The notes beneath the pieces are model-generated. The model had not been told where the DNA came from, ran no database searches, and saw nothing but the letters and a program-made list of their open reading frames with translations. Shown here piece after piece: positions 16,537-26,122 of a DNA stretch of 64,000 bases. A program made the translations under genes and the position numbers. The number at the start of each line of letters is the position of its first letter. Within the stretch, counting starts at the first letter, position 1. The DNA comes from Flavobacteriaceae bacterium (GTDB lineage: Bacteria > Bacteroidota > Bacteroidia > Flavobacteriales > Flavobacteriaceae), in assembly GCA_017857815.1 (NCBI GenBank), contig JAFMCL010000003.1, positions 1-64,000 of the forward strand, read 5' to 3'.

Positions 16537-17835
16537 TTAGACACCAAAGAAATTAGGCAACCAAAGACTAAGTTGCGGGATATAAGTTACTAATAATAAT
16601 GACAGTATCATTACCAAAAATAGTGGAATTAGTGGAGGAATCACCTTGGCAATTGTGGTTTTCGCAATTCCTACGCCGACAAAAAGCACTGATCCCACTG
16701 GCGGTGTACAAAGTCCAATACACAAATTCAACACCAAAACAATTCCAAAATGTGTTGCGTCCATTCCCAGCGCAGTAACTACAGGTAGAAAAATTGGAGT
16801 AAAAATCAAAACGGCTGGTGTCATGTCCATGAATATCCCTACAAATAAAAGTATTAGGTTGATAATTAGAAGTATGACGTACTTGTTATCACTTATTGAA
16901 AGAAGAAACTCACTGATGTCTTGTGGGATATTTTCATAAGATAAAACCCATGACATACACATCGATGCCCCAATGAGCAGCATCACTATGGCTGTGGTTT
17001 CAACGGATTCTAAAATAACTTTGGGCATTGATTTAAAGGAGAGTTCCTTGTAATAAAATGACAAAAGAAAGGTATAAAGTACTGCAATCGCCGAGGCTTC
17101 AGTAGCAGTGAAAAATCCACCAATAATTCCACCAATTACAATAAAAAGTAAGAGTAAACTTGGAAAAGCATCAATAAACTTAATAAAAACCTCTTTTAAA
17201 CTGGAACGCTTCCCTACTTTGTATTTTTTCTTTTTTGCCCATATCATTGCGACAACCATCATCAGAAGACCTGTTAAAATCCCTGGTATATAACCTGCCA
17301 AAAACAAAGCCGCAATGGAAACACCACCACTTGCTAGGGAATATACAATCAATGTATTGCTGGGGGGAATAATTAAACCTGTAGTAGAAGAAGCAATATT
17401 TACAGCAGCTCCAAACTCTTTAGAATAGCCTTCTTTTTCCATTTCTGGCCCAAGAATACTTCCCATTGCTGAGGCTGATGCCATCGCAGATCCTGCTATG
17501 GCTCCCATCAGCATGGCTGATACTATATTAATCAATGCCAAACCTCCGGGTAAAAATCCAACTAAGGTTTTTGCAAAGGAAATTAGTCTGTGGGCAATAC
17601 CTCCTTTGCTCATTATTTGTCCCGACAGGATGAAAAATGGTATTGCTAATAGGGCAAAACTATCCAAACCTGTTGCTATACGTTGGGAAACCGTTGTCGT
17701 TGCCGCAACTAATGGCATGGCAACGGTGAGCGTTAATAATGAGGATATGGCAATACACCAAGCAACGGGCACGCCTATTGTTAGGAGTACTAAAAAGCTT
17801 AAAATCAAAACGATTACTGGTAAAAATTCAATCAT
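16537..17835 (-). CDS. dctM: TRAP transporter large permease (DctM family)
   Basis: This 432-residue membrane protein with about twelve helices is the ion-coupled translocation subunit of a TRAP transporter. Characteristic segments are SQRIATGLDSFALLAIPFFILSGQIM, MGAIAGSAMASASAMGSIL, STTGLIIPPSNTLIVYSLASGG and the C-terminal LCIGLCTPPVGSVLFVGVGIAK. Its start overlaps the end of the small permease gene by 8 bp, as is usual. With DctP it probably imports a uronate monomer, or an unsaturated one, from the periplasm. Confidence 0.93.
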   Translation of the reverse strand: MIEFLPVIVLILSFLVLLTIGVPVAWCIAISSLLTLTVAMPLVAATTTVSQRIATGLDSFALLAIPFFILSGQIMSKGGIAHRLISFAKTLVGFLPGGLALINIVSAMLMGAIAGSAMASASAMGSILGPEMEKEGYSKEFGAAVNIASSTTGLIIPPSNTLIVYSLASGGVSIAALFLAGYIPGILTGLLMMVVAMIWAKKKKYKVGKRSSLKEVFIKFIDAFPSLLLLFIVIGGIIGGFFTATEASAIAVLYTFLLSFYYKELSFKSMPKVILESVETTAIVMLLIGASMCMSWVLSYENIPQDISEFLLSISDNKYVILLIINLILLFVGIFMDMTPAVLIFTPIFLPVVTALGMDATHFGIVLVLNLCIGLCTPPVGSVLFVGVGIAKTTIAKVIPPLIPLFLVMILSLLLVTYIPQLSLWLPNFFGV

Positions 17836-18295
17836 TGCGTAGCTGTATTAAGTCCGAAATTTTATAATAAATAATAAGTAATCCACTCAAGGGAATGACT
17901 AAATACACCACAGCAAGTGGGATATGCAATGAGGGAGAATATTGCTCCAAAATAGAGGTGATATAAACCAAACGAAATCCCCCTAGTATAAAGCCAAAAA
18001 AAGAAAAAGTCAAAATAAGGAGGTCAATAATTATTTGAAGTTTTCTTTTCCGAGCATCATTCAGTTTCTCAGCAAAATAGGTGATTGCAACATGGCTTCT
18101 CTTTCCAGAAACATAGGCAGCACCCAAAACCCCTACCCATATCATCAGATAGCGCGCCAACTCATCGGTGAAAGAGCTGGGATTGGTCAGCAGGTATCTG
18201 GAAAAGACTTGCCATAATACGTTGACAACCATCAGGGACATTATCAAAATAAGTGCTTTCTCCAAAAATGAATCAATTTTTTCTCTTAATTTCAT
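17828..18295 (-). CDS. dctQ: TRAP transporter small permease (DctQ family)
   Basis: This 155-residue four-helix membrane protein of the TRAP small-subunit family has LWQVFSRYLLTNPSSFTDELARYLMIWVGVLGAAY, the classic DctQ signature. It overlaps dctM by 8 bp and follows the binding-protein gene by 1 bp. The subunit bridges the binding protein and the large permease. Nothing in it is unusual. Confidence 0.92.
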   Translation of the reverse strand: MKLREKIDSFLEKALILIMSLMVVNVLWQVFSRYLLTNPSSFTDELARYLMIWVGVLGAAYVSGKRSHVAITYFAEKLNDARKRKLQIIIDLLILTFSFFGFILGGFRLVYITSILEQYSPSLHIPLAVVYLVIPLSGLLIIYYKISDLIQLRND

Positions 18296-18296
18296 T

Positions 18297-19274
18297 TTAA
18301 AAAGTATTTTTAATTTTAACTATAAAAGCTTTTAAGTAAGGATCTTCCTCGTATGCTTCAATGACAGATTTAGACATTTCAGAAAATTTAGCTTTGTCAG
18401 GATAACTAACAATCACTCCTGCCGCCCTTACGGCATCGAGAGATTCTTTTTCAGATTGCATCCAGAGTTTGCGTTGTTCGATGACTGACAAGTCCATCGC
18501 TTCCTGAATCCATTTTTGTTCTTCTTCATTGAGTGAATTCCAAAGATGCGTGCTCATCAAAACCACATCTGGCAAAACCGTATGTTCATCTAGAATATAG
18601 TTTTTGCAAACTTCATAATGTCTCGACAAATAAAAACTTGGTGGATTATTTTCAGCACCATCAACAACTCCTTGTTGTAATGAAGTATATAGCTCTCCAT
18701 AAGAAATTGGGGTAGGTGAACCACCGAAAGACTTAACCATATCGATGGCTGTCTGACTCTCCATTACTCTAATTTTCAACCCTTCCAAGTCGCTTGGTTG
18801 TTCAACGGGAGTATTAATGGTATAAAAACTTCTACTGCCTGCGTCGTAATAGGCCAATCCTTTTAACCAATATTTTTCTGCTCCTGCAAGTAATTCTTTT
18901 CCAATCGGTCCGTCCAACACTTTAAAGGAATGCTCACGGTTTCTAAACAGGTAAGGCAATCCAAACACTTTCATACTCGGGGAGAAATTTTCCAAAACCC
19001 CAACCGATACTTTGGTCATGTCCAAGCTACCGATTTGAAGGAGTTCTAGACATTGACGTTCTGTTCCTAATTGTTGACTCGGATATATTTGAAGTTTTAA
19101 TTTTCCTTTGGATTTAACTTCCAACTGTTCTCCCATATAAACCATTGCTTTGTGAACAGAGTGGCTGGTGTTTAGTCCATGTCCAAGACGGATAATTTTG
19201 GTGGTGCTCAGTCGCTCACAGGAATTAAACAAAAGAATAAACCCCAATAAAAGTGATAGGCTGTGCTTCATCAT
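18297..19274 (-). CDS. dctP: TRAP transporter substrate-binding protein (DctP family), lipoprotein
   Basis: This 325-residue DctP-family binding protein has a signal and lipobox ending at Cys19 (ILLFNSC), so it is membrane-anchored in the periplasm. Landmarks are RLGHGLNTSHSVHKAM, LGTERQCLELLQIGSLDM, and the LEGLKIRVMES segment whose Arg normally salt-bridges the substrate carboxylate, followed by GGSPTPISYGELYTSLQQGVVDGAENN. The position in a uronate operon indicates a uronic acid ligand. Its start overlaps the uxaC stop by one base. Confidence 0.92.
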   Translation of the reverse strand: MMKHSLSLLLGFILLFNSCERLSTTKIIRLGHGLNTSHSVHKAMVYMGEQLEVKSKGKLKLQIYPSQQLGTERQCLELLQIGSLDMTKVSVGVLENFSPSMKVFGLPYLFRNREHSFKVLDGPIGKELLAGAEKYWLKGLAYYDAGSRSFYTINTPVEQPSDLEGLKIRVMESQTAIDMVKSFGGSPTPISYGELYTSLQQGVVDGAENNPPSFYLSRHYEVCKNYILDEHTVLPDVVLMSTHLWNSLNEEEQKWIQEAMDLSVIEQRKLWMQSEKESLDAVRAAGVIVSYPDKAKFSEMSKSVIEAYEEDPYLKAFIVKIKNTF

Positions 19275-20680
19275 TAGTGTTTTAATTTTAAAAAGTTTTT
19301 TAAATTATTATAACAAATATCTTGAATCATTTTCCCGAAGAAAGGTAAGTCATTTGGCAACAACCCTTGATCAATATCATTAGCAATCATGTTACAAAGC
19401 AATCTCCGAAAATATTCATGACGCGGAAAAGACATGAAGCTGCGACTGTCAGTTAACATTCCTATAAAACGAGACAAAAGTCCCATGTTTGACAAGGCTT
19501 TCATTTGGGTTTCCATGCCATCTTTTTGATCTAAAAACCACCAAGCCGTCCCCCATTGAATCTCTACTTTACTACTATTAAAGTTCCCAGGCATTGAAGC
19601 AAAAACTTCATTCATTGCTGGGTTTAAGTTATAAATAATGGTTTGCGCCAGTTTATCACTAGAATTGAGTTTCCCGAGAAGTTTCGACAAGTTTTTGGCT
19701 TGCGCAAAATCTCCTATTGAATCACAGCCAACATCGGCCCCTAGCTGCTCGTTTAACTTTTGATTATTTCCACGAAGGGCACCAAGATGCAATTGTTGTG
19801 TCCATCCATTTTCATAATACATGACAAACAATTCAAATAAAACGCAGGAGTTAAATGCCAAAGCATCTTCTTCACTTATTTTTTCCCCTGAAATTCGCTT
19901 TTTCAGAGATACATCAACCGCTTTAAGTGAATAATCTGAAGCATAGGTGTATTCTAGTCCATGATCTGAAATTCTACACCCGTTTTCATGAAAATAAGAT
20001 ATTCTTGATTTTAAGGCGTCCAAAAGCGTTTGCAAACTATTGATGTTTACCCCTGATGAATCTGCAAGTGCATTTAGGTAATCCAAGTAGTGTTCTGTAT
20101 TAATTCCAAATATTTTATCTGGTCTAAATCCAGGGAGCACTTTGGGTCCAAAGTTGTTTTTTTTAATTTGTTGATGGTGTTTTAAATCATCGATTGGATC
20201 ATCAGTTGTACAAAGCATTTCAACCTTCATGTTTTTCAACATTTGATTCGGAAGCAAGCTTTTTAGCTGATGATTTGTCTCTTCAAAAATAGCATCCGAT
20301 GACGAAGGCTGAAGGAGATCGCTGATGTTAAAGTATCTTTTTAATTCAAGATGTGTCCAGTGAAACAGTGGATTCCCTACAGTATAAGGAACTGTTTTTG
20401 CCCACTGATCAAATTTCTCCTTATTTGAAGCATTTCCTGTAATAAATTTCTCTTCTATCCCAAGAGTTCGCATGGCCCTCCACTTGTAATGATCTCCATC
20501 TAACCATACTGCGTTAATATCTCTAAAAGGTTGGTTTTTTGCAATTACTTCTGGAGATAAATGATTGTGATAGTCAATGACGGGCATGGCCTCAGCATAT
20601 TGAAAATACAATTGCTCCGCAGTTTTATTTTGAAGCAAGAAGTCAAGCTGAATAAAACCTTTTGTATTGCTAAACTCCAT
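19274..20680 (-). CDS. uxaC: Uronate isomerase
   Basis: This 468-residue amidohydrolase-superfamily isomerase converts D-glucuronate to D-fructuronate (and galacturonate to tagaturonate). The metal-binding His pair is in VIDYHNHLSPE near the N-terminus. DHGLEYTYASDY and the C-terminal GMLTDSRSFMSFPRHEYFRRLLCN are typical of UxaC. It is two bases after uxuA and one base into dctP, so it is translationally linked to both. It shows that saturated uronate, not only the unsaturated kind, is consumed. Length is normal. Confidence 0.95.
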   Translation of the reverse strand: MEFSNTKGFIQLDFLLQNKTAEQLYFQYAEAMPVIDYHNHLSPEVIAKNQPFRDINAVWLDGDHYKWRAMRTLGIEEKFITGNASNKEKFDQWAKTVPYTVGNPLFHWTHLELKRYFNISDLLQPSSSDAIFEETNHQLKSLLPNQMLKNMKVEMLCTTDDPIDDLKHHQQIKKNNFGPKVLPGFRPDKIFGINTEHYLDYLNALADSSGVNINSLQTLLDALKSRISYFHENGCRISDHGLEYTYASDYSLKAVDVSLKKRISGEKISEEDALAFNSCVLFELFVMYYENGWTQQLHLGALRGNNQKLNEQLGADVGCDSIGDFAQAKNLSKLLGKLNSSDKLAQTIIYNLNPAMNEVFASMPGNFNSSKVEIQWGTAWWFLDQKDGMETQMKALSNMGLLSRFIGMLTDSRSFMSFPRHEYFRRLLCNMIANDIDQGLLPNDLPFFGKMIQDICYNNLKNFLKLKH

Positions 20681-20682
20681 AA

Positions 20683-21867
20683 TTAAATTATTCTATTAAT
20701 CCCCCATTCCAAACCTCTTAATTCGGCAAGTCCTCTGAGTCTTCCGATTGCTGAATAACCTGGATTTATTTTTGGCTTAACCAAATCATCAAGCATTTGA
20801 TGTCCATGATCGGGTCGCATGGGAATTGAGGCATCCTGACGTTTCTGATCCACTCTTCTCTTTTGCTCTATCAACACTCTTTTAATAATTTCAAACATAT
20901 CTACATCTCCAGTTAGGTGGCCAGCTTCGTGAAAGTTTCCTTGCGCATCGCGTTTGGTACTCCTTAAGTGTAAAAAATGAACTCTATCGGCAAATGCACT
21001 AAATATCGCGGGCAAATCATTGTCTGCTCTCACACCCAAGGAACCAGTGCAAAAGGTAATTCCATTAGAGAGAGGAGAGACTTGATTAAAAATGTATTGA
21101 TAATCTTCCATGGTACTTACAACTCTTGGAAGTCCTAAAAGCGAAAATGGTGGATCATCAGGGTGAATACACATTCTGATCCCCAATTCTTCAGCAACAG
21201 GAATGATTTCGGCTAAAAACTGAACCAGATGACTTCTCAATTTGTCGGCGTCAATTCCAGCGTAAGTGTTCAACATTTCAGTAAACTCTTCTATTGAATA
21301 ACCTTCTTCCGAACCTGGTAATCCCTTTAAAATATTATCAGAAACCCTTTTTATATCTTCATCAGACATGTTCTGGAACTGAAGCTTTGCCGCTTTAATC
21401 TCTTCAGAGGTATAATCATCCGCTGCATTTTTTCTTTTTAAAATACACAAATCAAAAACACGCAATTCAGATGCATTGAACTCCAAAGCCAGAGAACCAT
21501 CTTCCATTAACATGTCCAGTCGGGTTCTTGTCCAATCCAAAATTGGCATGAAATTGTAACAGATGACATAAACACCACATGCTGCTAAATTGTGCATACT
21601 GATTTTATAGTTTTCTATTAAAGCTTTAAAATCTTCTGTTCTGGTTTTAATTTTCTCATGAACTGGAAGTGACTCAACAACGTCCCATGTGAGACCTGCT
21701 TTCTCAATTGTATCCTTTCTAGACTGAATTTCTGATTTTGTCCAAACATCTCCATTCGGAACATGATGTAAGGCGTTGACGATTCCTGTTGCACCCGCTT
21801 GTCTTACGTCAGAAAGACTCACTGGATCATTTGGACCATACCACCGCCACGTTTGTGTCATTTTCAT
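20683..21867 (-). CDS. uxuA: Mannonate dehydratase
   Basis: This 394-residue xylose-isomerase-like barrel enzyme dehydrates D-mannonate to KDG. It begins with [15 protein letters not shown], the usual UxuA opening, and contains [20 protein letters not shown] and the C-terminal [12 protein letters not shown] metal-site segments. It lies between the UxuB-type SDR gene (12 bp) and uxaC (2 bp), giving the three consecutive steps glucuronate to KDG. Cytoplasmic, normal length. Confidence 0.95.
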   Translation of the reverse strand: MKMTQTWRWYGPNDPVSLSDVRQAGATGIVNALHHVPNGDVWTKSEIQSRKDTIEKAGLTWDVVESLPVHEKIKTRTEDFKALIENYKISMHNLAACGVYVICYNFMPILDWTRTRLDMLMEDGSLALEFNASELRVFDLCILKRKNAADDYTSEEIKAAKLQFQNMSDEDIKRVSDNILKGLPGSEEGYSIEEFTEMLNTYAGIDADKLRSHLVQFLAEIIPVAEELGIRMCIHPDDPPFSLLGLPRVVSTMEDYQYIFNQVSPLSNGITFCTGSLGVRADNDLPAIFSAFADRVHFLHLRSTKRDAQGNFHEAGHLTGDVDMFEIIKRVLIEQKRRVDQKRQDASIPMRPDHGHQMLDDLVKPKINPGYSAIGRLRGLAELRGLEWGINRII

Positions 21868-21879
21868 ATTTAACTTTTA

Positions 21880-22695
21880 TTAAACACCGCTAAAAGCGCT
21901 AAATCCTCCATCAATTGGAAGGACTACTCCTGTTATAAATTTGGCAGCATCACTACATAAAAAGTGAATGGCGCCATTAAGTTCTTCTGCTTCACCAAAT
22001 CGTTTCATTGGTGTATTTCTTATGATTGTTTCTCCACGATCCGTGTAAGATCCATCTTCGTTAAGTAATAAAGCACGGTTTTGATTTCCTACAAAAAATC
22101 CAGGAGCAATAGCATTTACCCTAATCCCTGAACCAAATTTCAATGCCATTTCAACAGCCATCCAACGGGTGAAATTTTCAATTGCTGCTTTTGAAGCGGA
22201 ATATCCAACAACCCTTGTGATTACTCGATCTACACTCATTGAGGAATAGTTGATGATGGTACCTTCTTTCTGCTCTGCCATTACTTTTCCAAAAACCAAC
22301 GATGGGATCACAGACCCATTAAGGTTCAATTTGGTAACCTTATCGAAATCTTCCATGGATAAATCAAAAATGGTTTGATCAACTCCTATGGTTGCTCCTG
22401 GCATATTACCCCCAGCAGCATTTAATAATATATCGACACGTCCCCATTTGGAGACTATCTGATCACATACTGCTTGAATTGAACTTTTTAAAAGTACATT
22501 AGACTCAAAGCCAATCGCTTCTCCTCCAGCAGCAGTAATCAATTTTACTGTTCTTTGAACTGCAGTGTCGGTAAGGTCAAGGATTGCAATTTTAACTCCC
22601 GATTGTGAAAGACTTTGAGCAATAGAGCTTCCAAGAGCTCCTCCTCCTCCGGTGATTATTGCGACCCTATTCGAAAGATCAAATTTTTGTTTCAT
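21880..22695 (-). CDS. uxuB: SDR-type fructuronate reductase (D-mannonate oxidoreductase)
   Basis: This 271-residue short-chain dehydrogenase has TGGGGALG at 15-22, NAAGG at 92-96 and YSASK with Tyr165/Lys169. The C-terminal segment FFVGNQNRALLLNEDGSYTDRG is characteristic of the SDR proteins annotated as D-mannonate oxidoreductase, a non-homologous replacement for classical UxuB. It would reduce fructuronate to mannonate, the step between UxaC and UxuA. Its neighbours are exactly those two genes. The start overlaps the stop of the upstream Gfo/Idh gene by one base. Confidence 0.87.
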   Translation of the reverse strand: MKQKFDLSNRVAIITGGGGALGSSIAQSLSQSGVKIAILDLTDTAVQRTVKLITAAGGEAIGFESNVLLKSSIQAVCDQIVSKWGRVDILLNAAGGNMPGATIGVDQTIFDLSMEDFDKVTKLNLNGSVIPSLVFGKVMAEQKEGTIINYSSMSVDRVITRVVGYSASKAAIENFTRWMAVEMALKFGSGIRVNAIAPGFFVGNQNRALLLNEDGSYTDRGETIIRNTPMKRFGEAEELNGAIHFLCSDAAKFITGVVLPIDGGFSAFSGV

Positions 22696-23891
22696 TATAA
22701 TTTATAATTAATATTATCCCAGTAAGTTACTTTGTTGGTATCCATCGCCTGAATGCCCATTTCTACAGCATAAGCAGCTTTGGCGCCTGTTATAATACCA
22801 GACAAGGGGTTCGTATTGTTTAAAATGGAGTCTTTAAAATCAGTAAGGGCTTGCGCTGTTGGATCTAAATGTTTTAAATCCAATCTGACTCCTTTCCCTT
22901 TTGTCCAGCCAACGGTTGCCCCAGAAACTCCATCTACTTCTCCATAAGTGGTATTGTATTTTCCTTCTGGATAAAACCATGCTTGGTCCCGGTAAATAGT
23001 CAAAGTTCCTTTGTCTCCCATCACCATAATCCTGTAGCCTTCCATGGCATTTGAGGTCAAGCAAGTATAGGAAGCCTTAACCCCTTTGTCATATTCATAA
23101 ACAACTTTTATGTTATCATAAGTTTCACGACCATCTTTCCAGTAATCTATCCCTCCGAATCCAATAGCTTTTTTAGGTGTTCCTTTTAAAATCCAATTGG
23201 CAAAATCAATTTGATGGGAGCTCAATTCGGCTAATAATCCATAGGAATACTCGCGGTACATTCTCCAATTAATTTGACACTCCAGTTTTTGATCGGGAAC
23301 TGGTTTTCGCCAATTACCATTTCGGTTCCATTGACTTTCAATGGAAGTGATTTTTCCTACTTTTCCGTCATCAATTAAATTCACCAGCTCTGAATACATT
23401 CGAGAACTGTGGTATTGATGACCTGTTTGAAATATTGTTTTTGATTGTGCGCATTTGGTTACAAGACGCACCGTATCGGCAACTCCTTTTGCTAAGGTCT
23501 TTTCACAATAGACATGCTTTTCAGCATCCAAGGCATCAAAAGCAATTTTCGAATGCGTGCTTAACGGTGTGCATACGAATACTGCATCAATATCTCTATT
23601 GTCTAATAATTGTTTATGGTCTGTATAGTAATTTGCATTCTTATCTTTCAATAATGAAAATCCTTCTTTTAATCTGAAAGGGATGACATCACAACAAGCA
23701 ATAACATTAAACCCTGAAATTTTGTTTAACAGTTTTATAATCCCTTTTCCTCTGCCTCCCGTGCCAATCACACCAATATTAATAATAGAATTCAGGTGGT
23801 TTGTTTTTGGAAGCGACCACAACAAATTAGCGCTGGCGAAGGATCCCATGAGGACACCTCCTGAACTTAAAATAAATTCTTTTCTTTTCAT
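22695..23891 (-). CDS. Secreted Gfo/Idh/MocA-family oxidoreductase, first gene of the uronate operon
   Basis: This 398-residue NAD(P)-dependent oxidoreductase has an N-terminal export signal (KRKEFILS followed by a hydrophobic stretch to about residue 27). The Rossmann motif VIGTGGRGKG is at 41-50 and the active-site Lys is in YCEKTLAK (about 128-135). The C-terminal domain has ELSSHQIDFANWILKGTPKKAIGFGG. It leads a twelve-gene operon for uronate import and breakdown, with a candidate repressor site and -7 element 165-195 bp upstream. Export signals on an NAD enzyme suggest action on periplasmic oligosaccharides before uptake. The substrate is unknown. Confidence 0.85.
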   Translation of the reverse strand: MKRKEFILSSGGVLMGSFASANLLWSLPKTNHLNSIINIGVIGTGGRGKGIIKLLNKISGFNVIACCDVIPFRLKEGFSLLKDKNANYYTDHKQLLDNRDIDAVFVCTPLSTHSKIAFDALDAEKHVYCEKTLAKGVADTVRLVTKCAQSKTIFQTGHQYHSSRMYSELVNLIDDGKVGKITSIESQWNRNGNWRKPVPDQKLECQINWRMYREYSYGLLAELSSHQIDFANWILKGTPKKAIGFGGIDYWKDGRETYDNIKVVYEYDKGVKASYTCLTSNAMEGYRIMVMGDKGTLTIYRDQAWFYPEGKYNTTYGEVDGVSGATVGWTKGKGVRLDLKHLDPTAQALTDFKDSILNNTNPLSGIITGAKAAYAVEMGIQAMDTNKVTYWDNINYKL

Positions 23892-24055
23892 TTTGGGGGA
23901 TGTATATTGTTATTCAAACTAAGATGTATTCCTTCAAAAAACTCTCCTTTGGTTTCCTTCAATGATAATAGAACGAACGAAAACTGAAGAAAGATCATAT
24001 TGGAGAAAATGGAACATGGTCTTGTCGCTCTATTCATTGAATATTTAAGTTTTTC

Positions 24056-24086
24056 GTGTGCGTACACTGATTGATTTGCAAATATA
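24056..24086 (-). promoter_or_regulatory. Promoter -7 element and LacI-type operator for the uronate operon
   Basis: On the minus strand TATATTTG (24086-24079) matches the Bacteroidota -7 consensus TAnnTTTG. Eleven bases downstream lies the palindrome GTGTACGCACAC (24067-24056; GTGTGCGTACAC on the plus strand). I see no good -33 TTG. The same 12-bp pattern occurs at three other promoters in the window. The 350-bp gap 23892-24241 also holds the regulator's own upstream region. I see nothing else in it. Confidence 0.6.
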
Positions 24087-24241
24087 TAATTAATAGCTTT
24101 AAATTAAAGTAAAAAACGAAAAAGACTGTGAAAATTTATATATAAAAATTTGTTAATTATTCATATATTTACAATATTAGACATCAAAAACATATAAATT
24201 TATTATCCAATAATAAATATGGTTTTAATATTTTATAAGTA

Positions 24242-25315
24242 TTGACAACAATAAAAGATATTGCACGTGAGGCCAACGTTTCTACCGGGACCGTTGACCG
24301 AGTACTTCACAAACGCGGTGGTGTTTCTCCTAAAACAGAGGAGAAAATCAAAAAAATCCTCAAACAGAAAAACTTTAAAATCAATTTAATCGCGAGTTCT
24401 CTTGCGATGAAAAAGCATCATAGTTTGGCCATGTTGATTCCGGCTTTTGATGACGATAATTTGTTTTGGAAATCTCCCTATTCTGGAATTCAAAAAGCCA
24501 AACAAGAAGTAAGTGCTTATGGTGTTGAAACAAGTACATTCCTTTTTGATCAGTTTGACCCCAAGAGCTACAAAGATGCTTTTGATAGATTAATTAAGAC
24601 GAGCCCTGATGCAGTTGCTCTGGTTCCTATATTTATCAAGGAAACCCATGAAATTGTAGCAGAACTCAACGAGAGAGAAATTCCTTTCCTGTTTTTCAAT
24701 GTTAATATTGAAGGATTTAACAACATCAGTTATGTTGGACAAAAGTCCCTCGCTGCTGGAGCATTGTCCGCACAGTTATTAGAATTGTGTACTGATGCTG
24801 ATGATGAACTTTTGATTGTTCAAACCCGAAAAAACCTAGAAAACTACAGGGCAATTAGTCAAAGAGTTGTTGGATTTGAAGACTACTTCGAAAAGAAAAA
24901 AGCAAAGCGAAACATACATCATATTGAGTTTAATAATTTAATTGATTTGGCAAAAACCAAATTTAAAATCAATACATATTTAAAAGAAAACAAGGCTATT
25001 AAAGGGCTTTTAGTTCCTTCAAGTAGAATTTCTAATGTCACCTCTCTAATCGAAGATGAATATCTTGCCCGATTAAGACTTATTGGATTCGATACAACTC
25101 CTCAAAATGTTGATAGTTTAAAAAAGGGTAAAATTACTTTCTTGATTTCTCAGAAATCTTTTAACCAAGGCTATAAATCTGTCATCAGCATGTCTAATTA
25201 CCTTATTTATAAAGAAAAGCCTAGTCAAGAATTGGCGACCCCTTTAGAAATTATCACCAAAGAAAATGTAGCATTTTGTCAATTTGATAAACGAAGGTAT
25301 TTTAATGAACAATAA
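24242..25315 (+). CDS. LacI-family transcriptional regulator of the locus
   Basis: This 357-residue regulator has an N-terminal LacI helix-turn-helix (TTIKDIAREANVSTGTVDRVLHKRGGVS, residues 2-29), a hinge helix NLIASSLAMKK (about 48-58) with the Leu that normally wedges into a central CG of the operator, and a periplasmic-binding-protein-like sensor domain (about 60-357). The start is TTG. I see no upstream in-frame alternative that keeps a LacI-like N-terminus. It diverges from the uronate operon. Four GTG-N2-CG-N2-CAC palindromes at promoters in this window are the obvious target. The effector is probably a uronate or KDG-pathway intermediate, but the sequence does not show which. Confidence 0.88.
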   Translation: MTTIKDIAREANVSTGTVDRVLHKRGGVSPKTEEKIKKILKQKNFKINLIASSLAMKKHHSLAMLIPAFDDDNLFWKSPYSGIQKAKQEVSAYGVETSTFLFDQFDPKSYKDAFDRLIKTSPDAVALVPIFIKETHEIVAELNEREIPFLFFNVNIEGFNNISYVGQKSLAAGALSAQLLELCTDADDELLIVQTRKNLENYRAISQRVVGFEDYFEKKKAKRNIHHIEFNNLIDLAKTKFKINTYLKENKAIKGLLVPSSRISNVTSLIEDEYLARLRLIGFDTTPQNVDSLKKGKITFLISQKSFNQGYKSVISMSNYLIYKEKPSQELATPLEIITKENVAFCQFDKRRYFNEQ

Positions 25316-25335
25316 CTTATTCAGAACTAAGAAAC

Positions 25336-25355
25336 CAGAGTAAATTCTGCTTTTT
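25336..25355 (+). terminator. Probable intrinsic terminator of the LacI-family gene
   Basis: A five-base-pair stem (CAGAG at 25336-25340 with TTCTG at 25345-25349, one G-T pair) closes a TAAA loop and is followed by CTTTTT. It lies 21 bp after the regulator's stop codon, between convergent genes, and could act in both directions. The stem is short. Confidence 0.45.
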
Positions 25356-25386
25356 AAATTACGAATGGTTAAATTTTACTTACAAC

Positions 25387-26106
25387 CTATTGAGCAGTAG
25401 GAATCACAACGACTTCTTTTGCATGCGCCGCTACAGGCCACCTGTATCTTTCTAAATCTTTTTCAAGTATTCGGATATTCCTCCATCTTACTTTATTTCC
25501 TAATTGAGATTTCTTCTTTATGCTGTGGACTTGAAGACCGAAAAAACCTTCTGCTGTGAGACCATCCACCAGATTGGTACACATCGTGCCATTTACCCAA
25601 GTTCGAATTGAAGCACCTATTGCTTCGATACGGATTTTATTCCACTCTCCTACTTTAAACGCACTTTGTGCCAAAGGATCGTTTTCAAGATTGTAGATCC
25701 ATCCTCTTCTCGACTCATCATATACTCCTGCAGTCCATTTTCTATCACTAGGATCCAATTCACATTGGTAGCCATGTACTCTTCCATTCTTGTATTCGGG
25801 AAGAGAATTTGATCTAAACTGTATGCCTGAGTTGAGTCCTCCATCTAGCTTTACTTCTATCTCAAAAATAAAGTTGGAGTAAAGTTTGTTGGTGCACATA
25901 AAAGAGTTTGGCGTATTCATTACTGGCGAACCCACAACTGCACTATCGATTACCTCATAATTAGCACTGCCATTTTTCTGGTTCCACCCTTCAAAATCAG
26001 TCCCATTAAACAAGGACTCCCATTCTTGAGCTAGGCTCAAAAATGGGAGGCTTGTTAATAAGATTAATAGTGAAGTTTTAAAAATATTTTCATTTAAAAA
26101 CTTCAT
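25387..26106 (-). CDS. Secreted DUF1080 (3-keto-disaccharide hydrolase-like) protein
   Basis: This 239-residue protein has a Sec signal peptide (about 1-26, ending LSLAQ) without lipobox Cys and a single DUF1080 domain: EWESLFNGTDFEGWNQKNG near the start, LNSGIQFRS in the middle, EWNKIRIEAIG and VRWRNIRILEKD at the end. It follows SusD by 16 bp, so it is made with the glycan-import pair and probably acts on what SusCD brings in. It resembles the first half of the double-DUF1080 protein at 61644-63026 (GVYDESRRGWIYNL versus GIYDQSRRGWIYPL), so those two domains are probably recent duplicates. Confidence 0.83.
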   Translation of the reverse strand: MKFLNENIFKTSLLILLTSLPFLSLAQEWESLFNGTDFEGWNQKNGSANYEVIDSAVVGSPVMNTPNSFMCTNKLYSNFIFEIEVKLDGGLNSGIQFRSNSLPEYKNGRVHGYQCELDPSDRKWTAGVYDESRRGWIYNLENDPLAQSAFKVGEWNKIRIEAIGASIRTWVNGTMCTNLVDGLTAEGFFGLQVHSIKKKSQLGNKVRWRNIRILEKDLERYRWPVAAHAKEVVVIPTAQ

Positions 26107-26122
26107 GTTTATCTTTTTTAAA

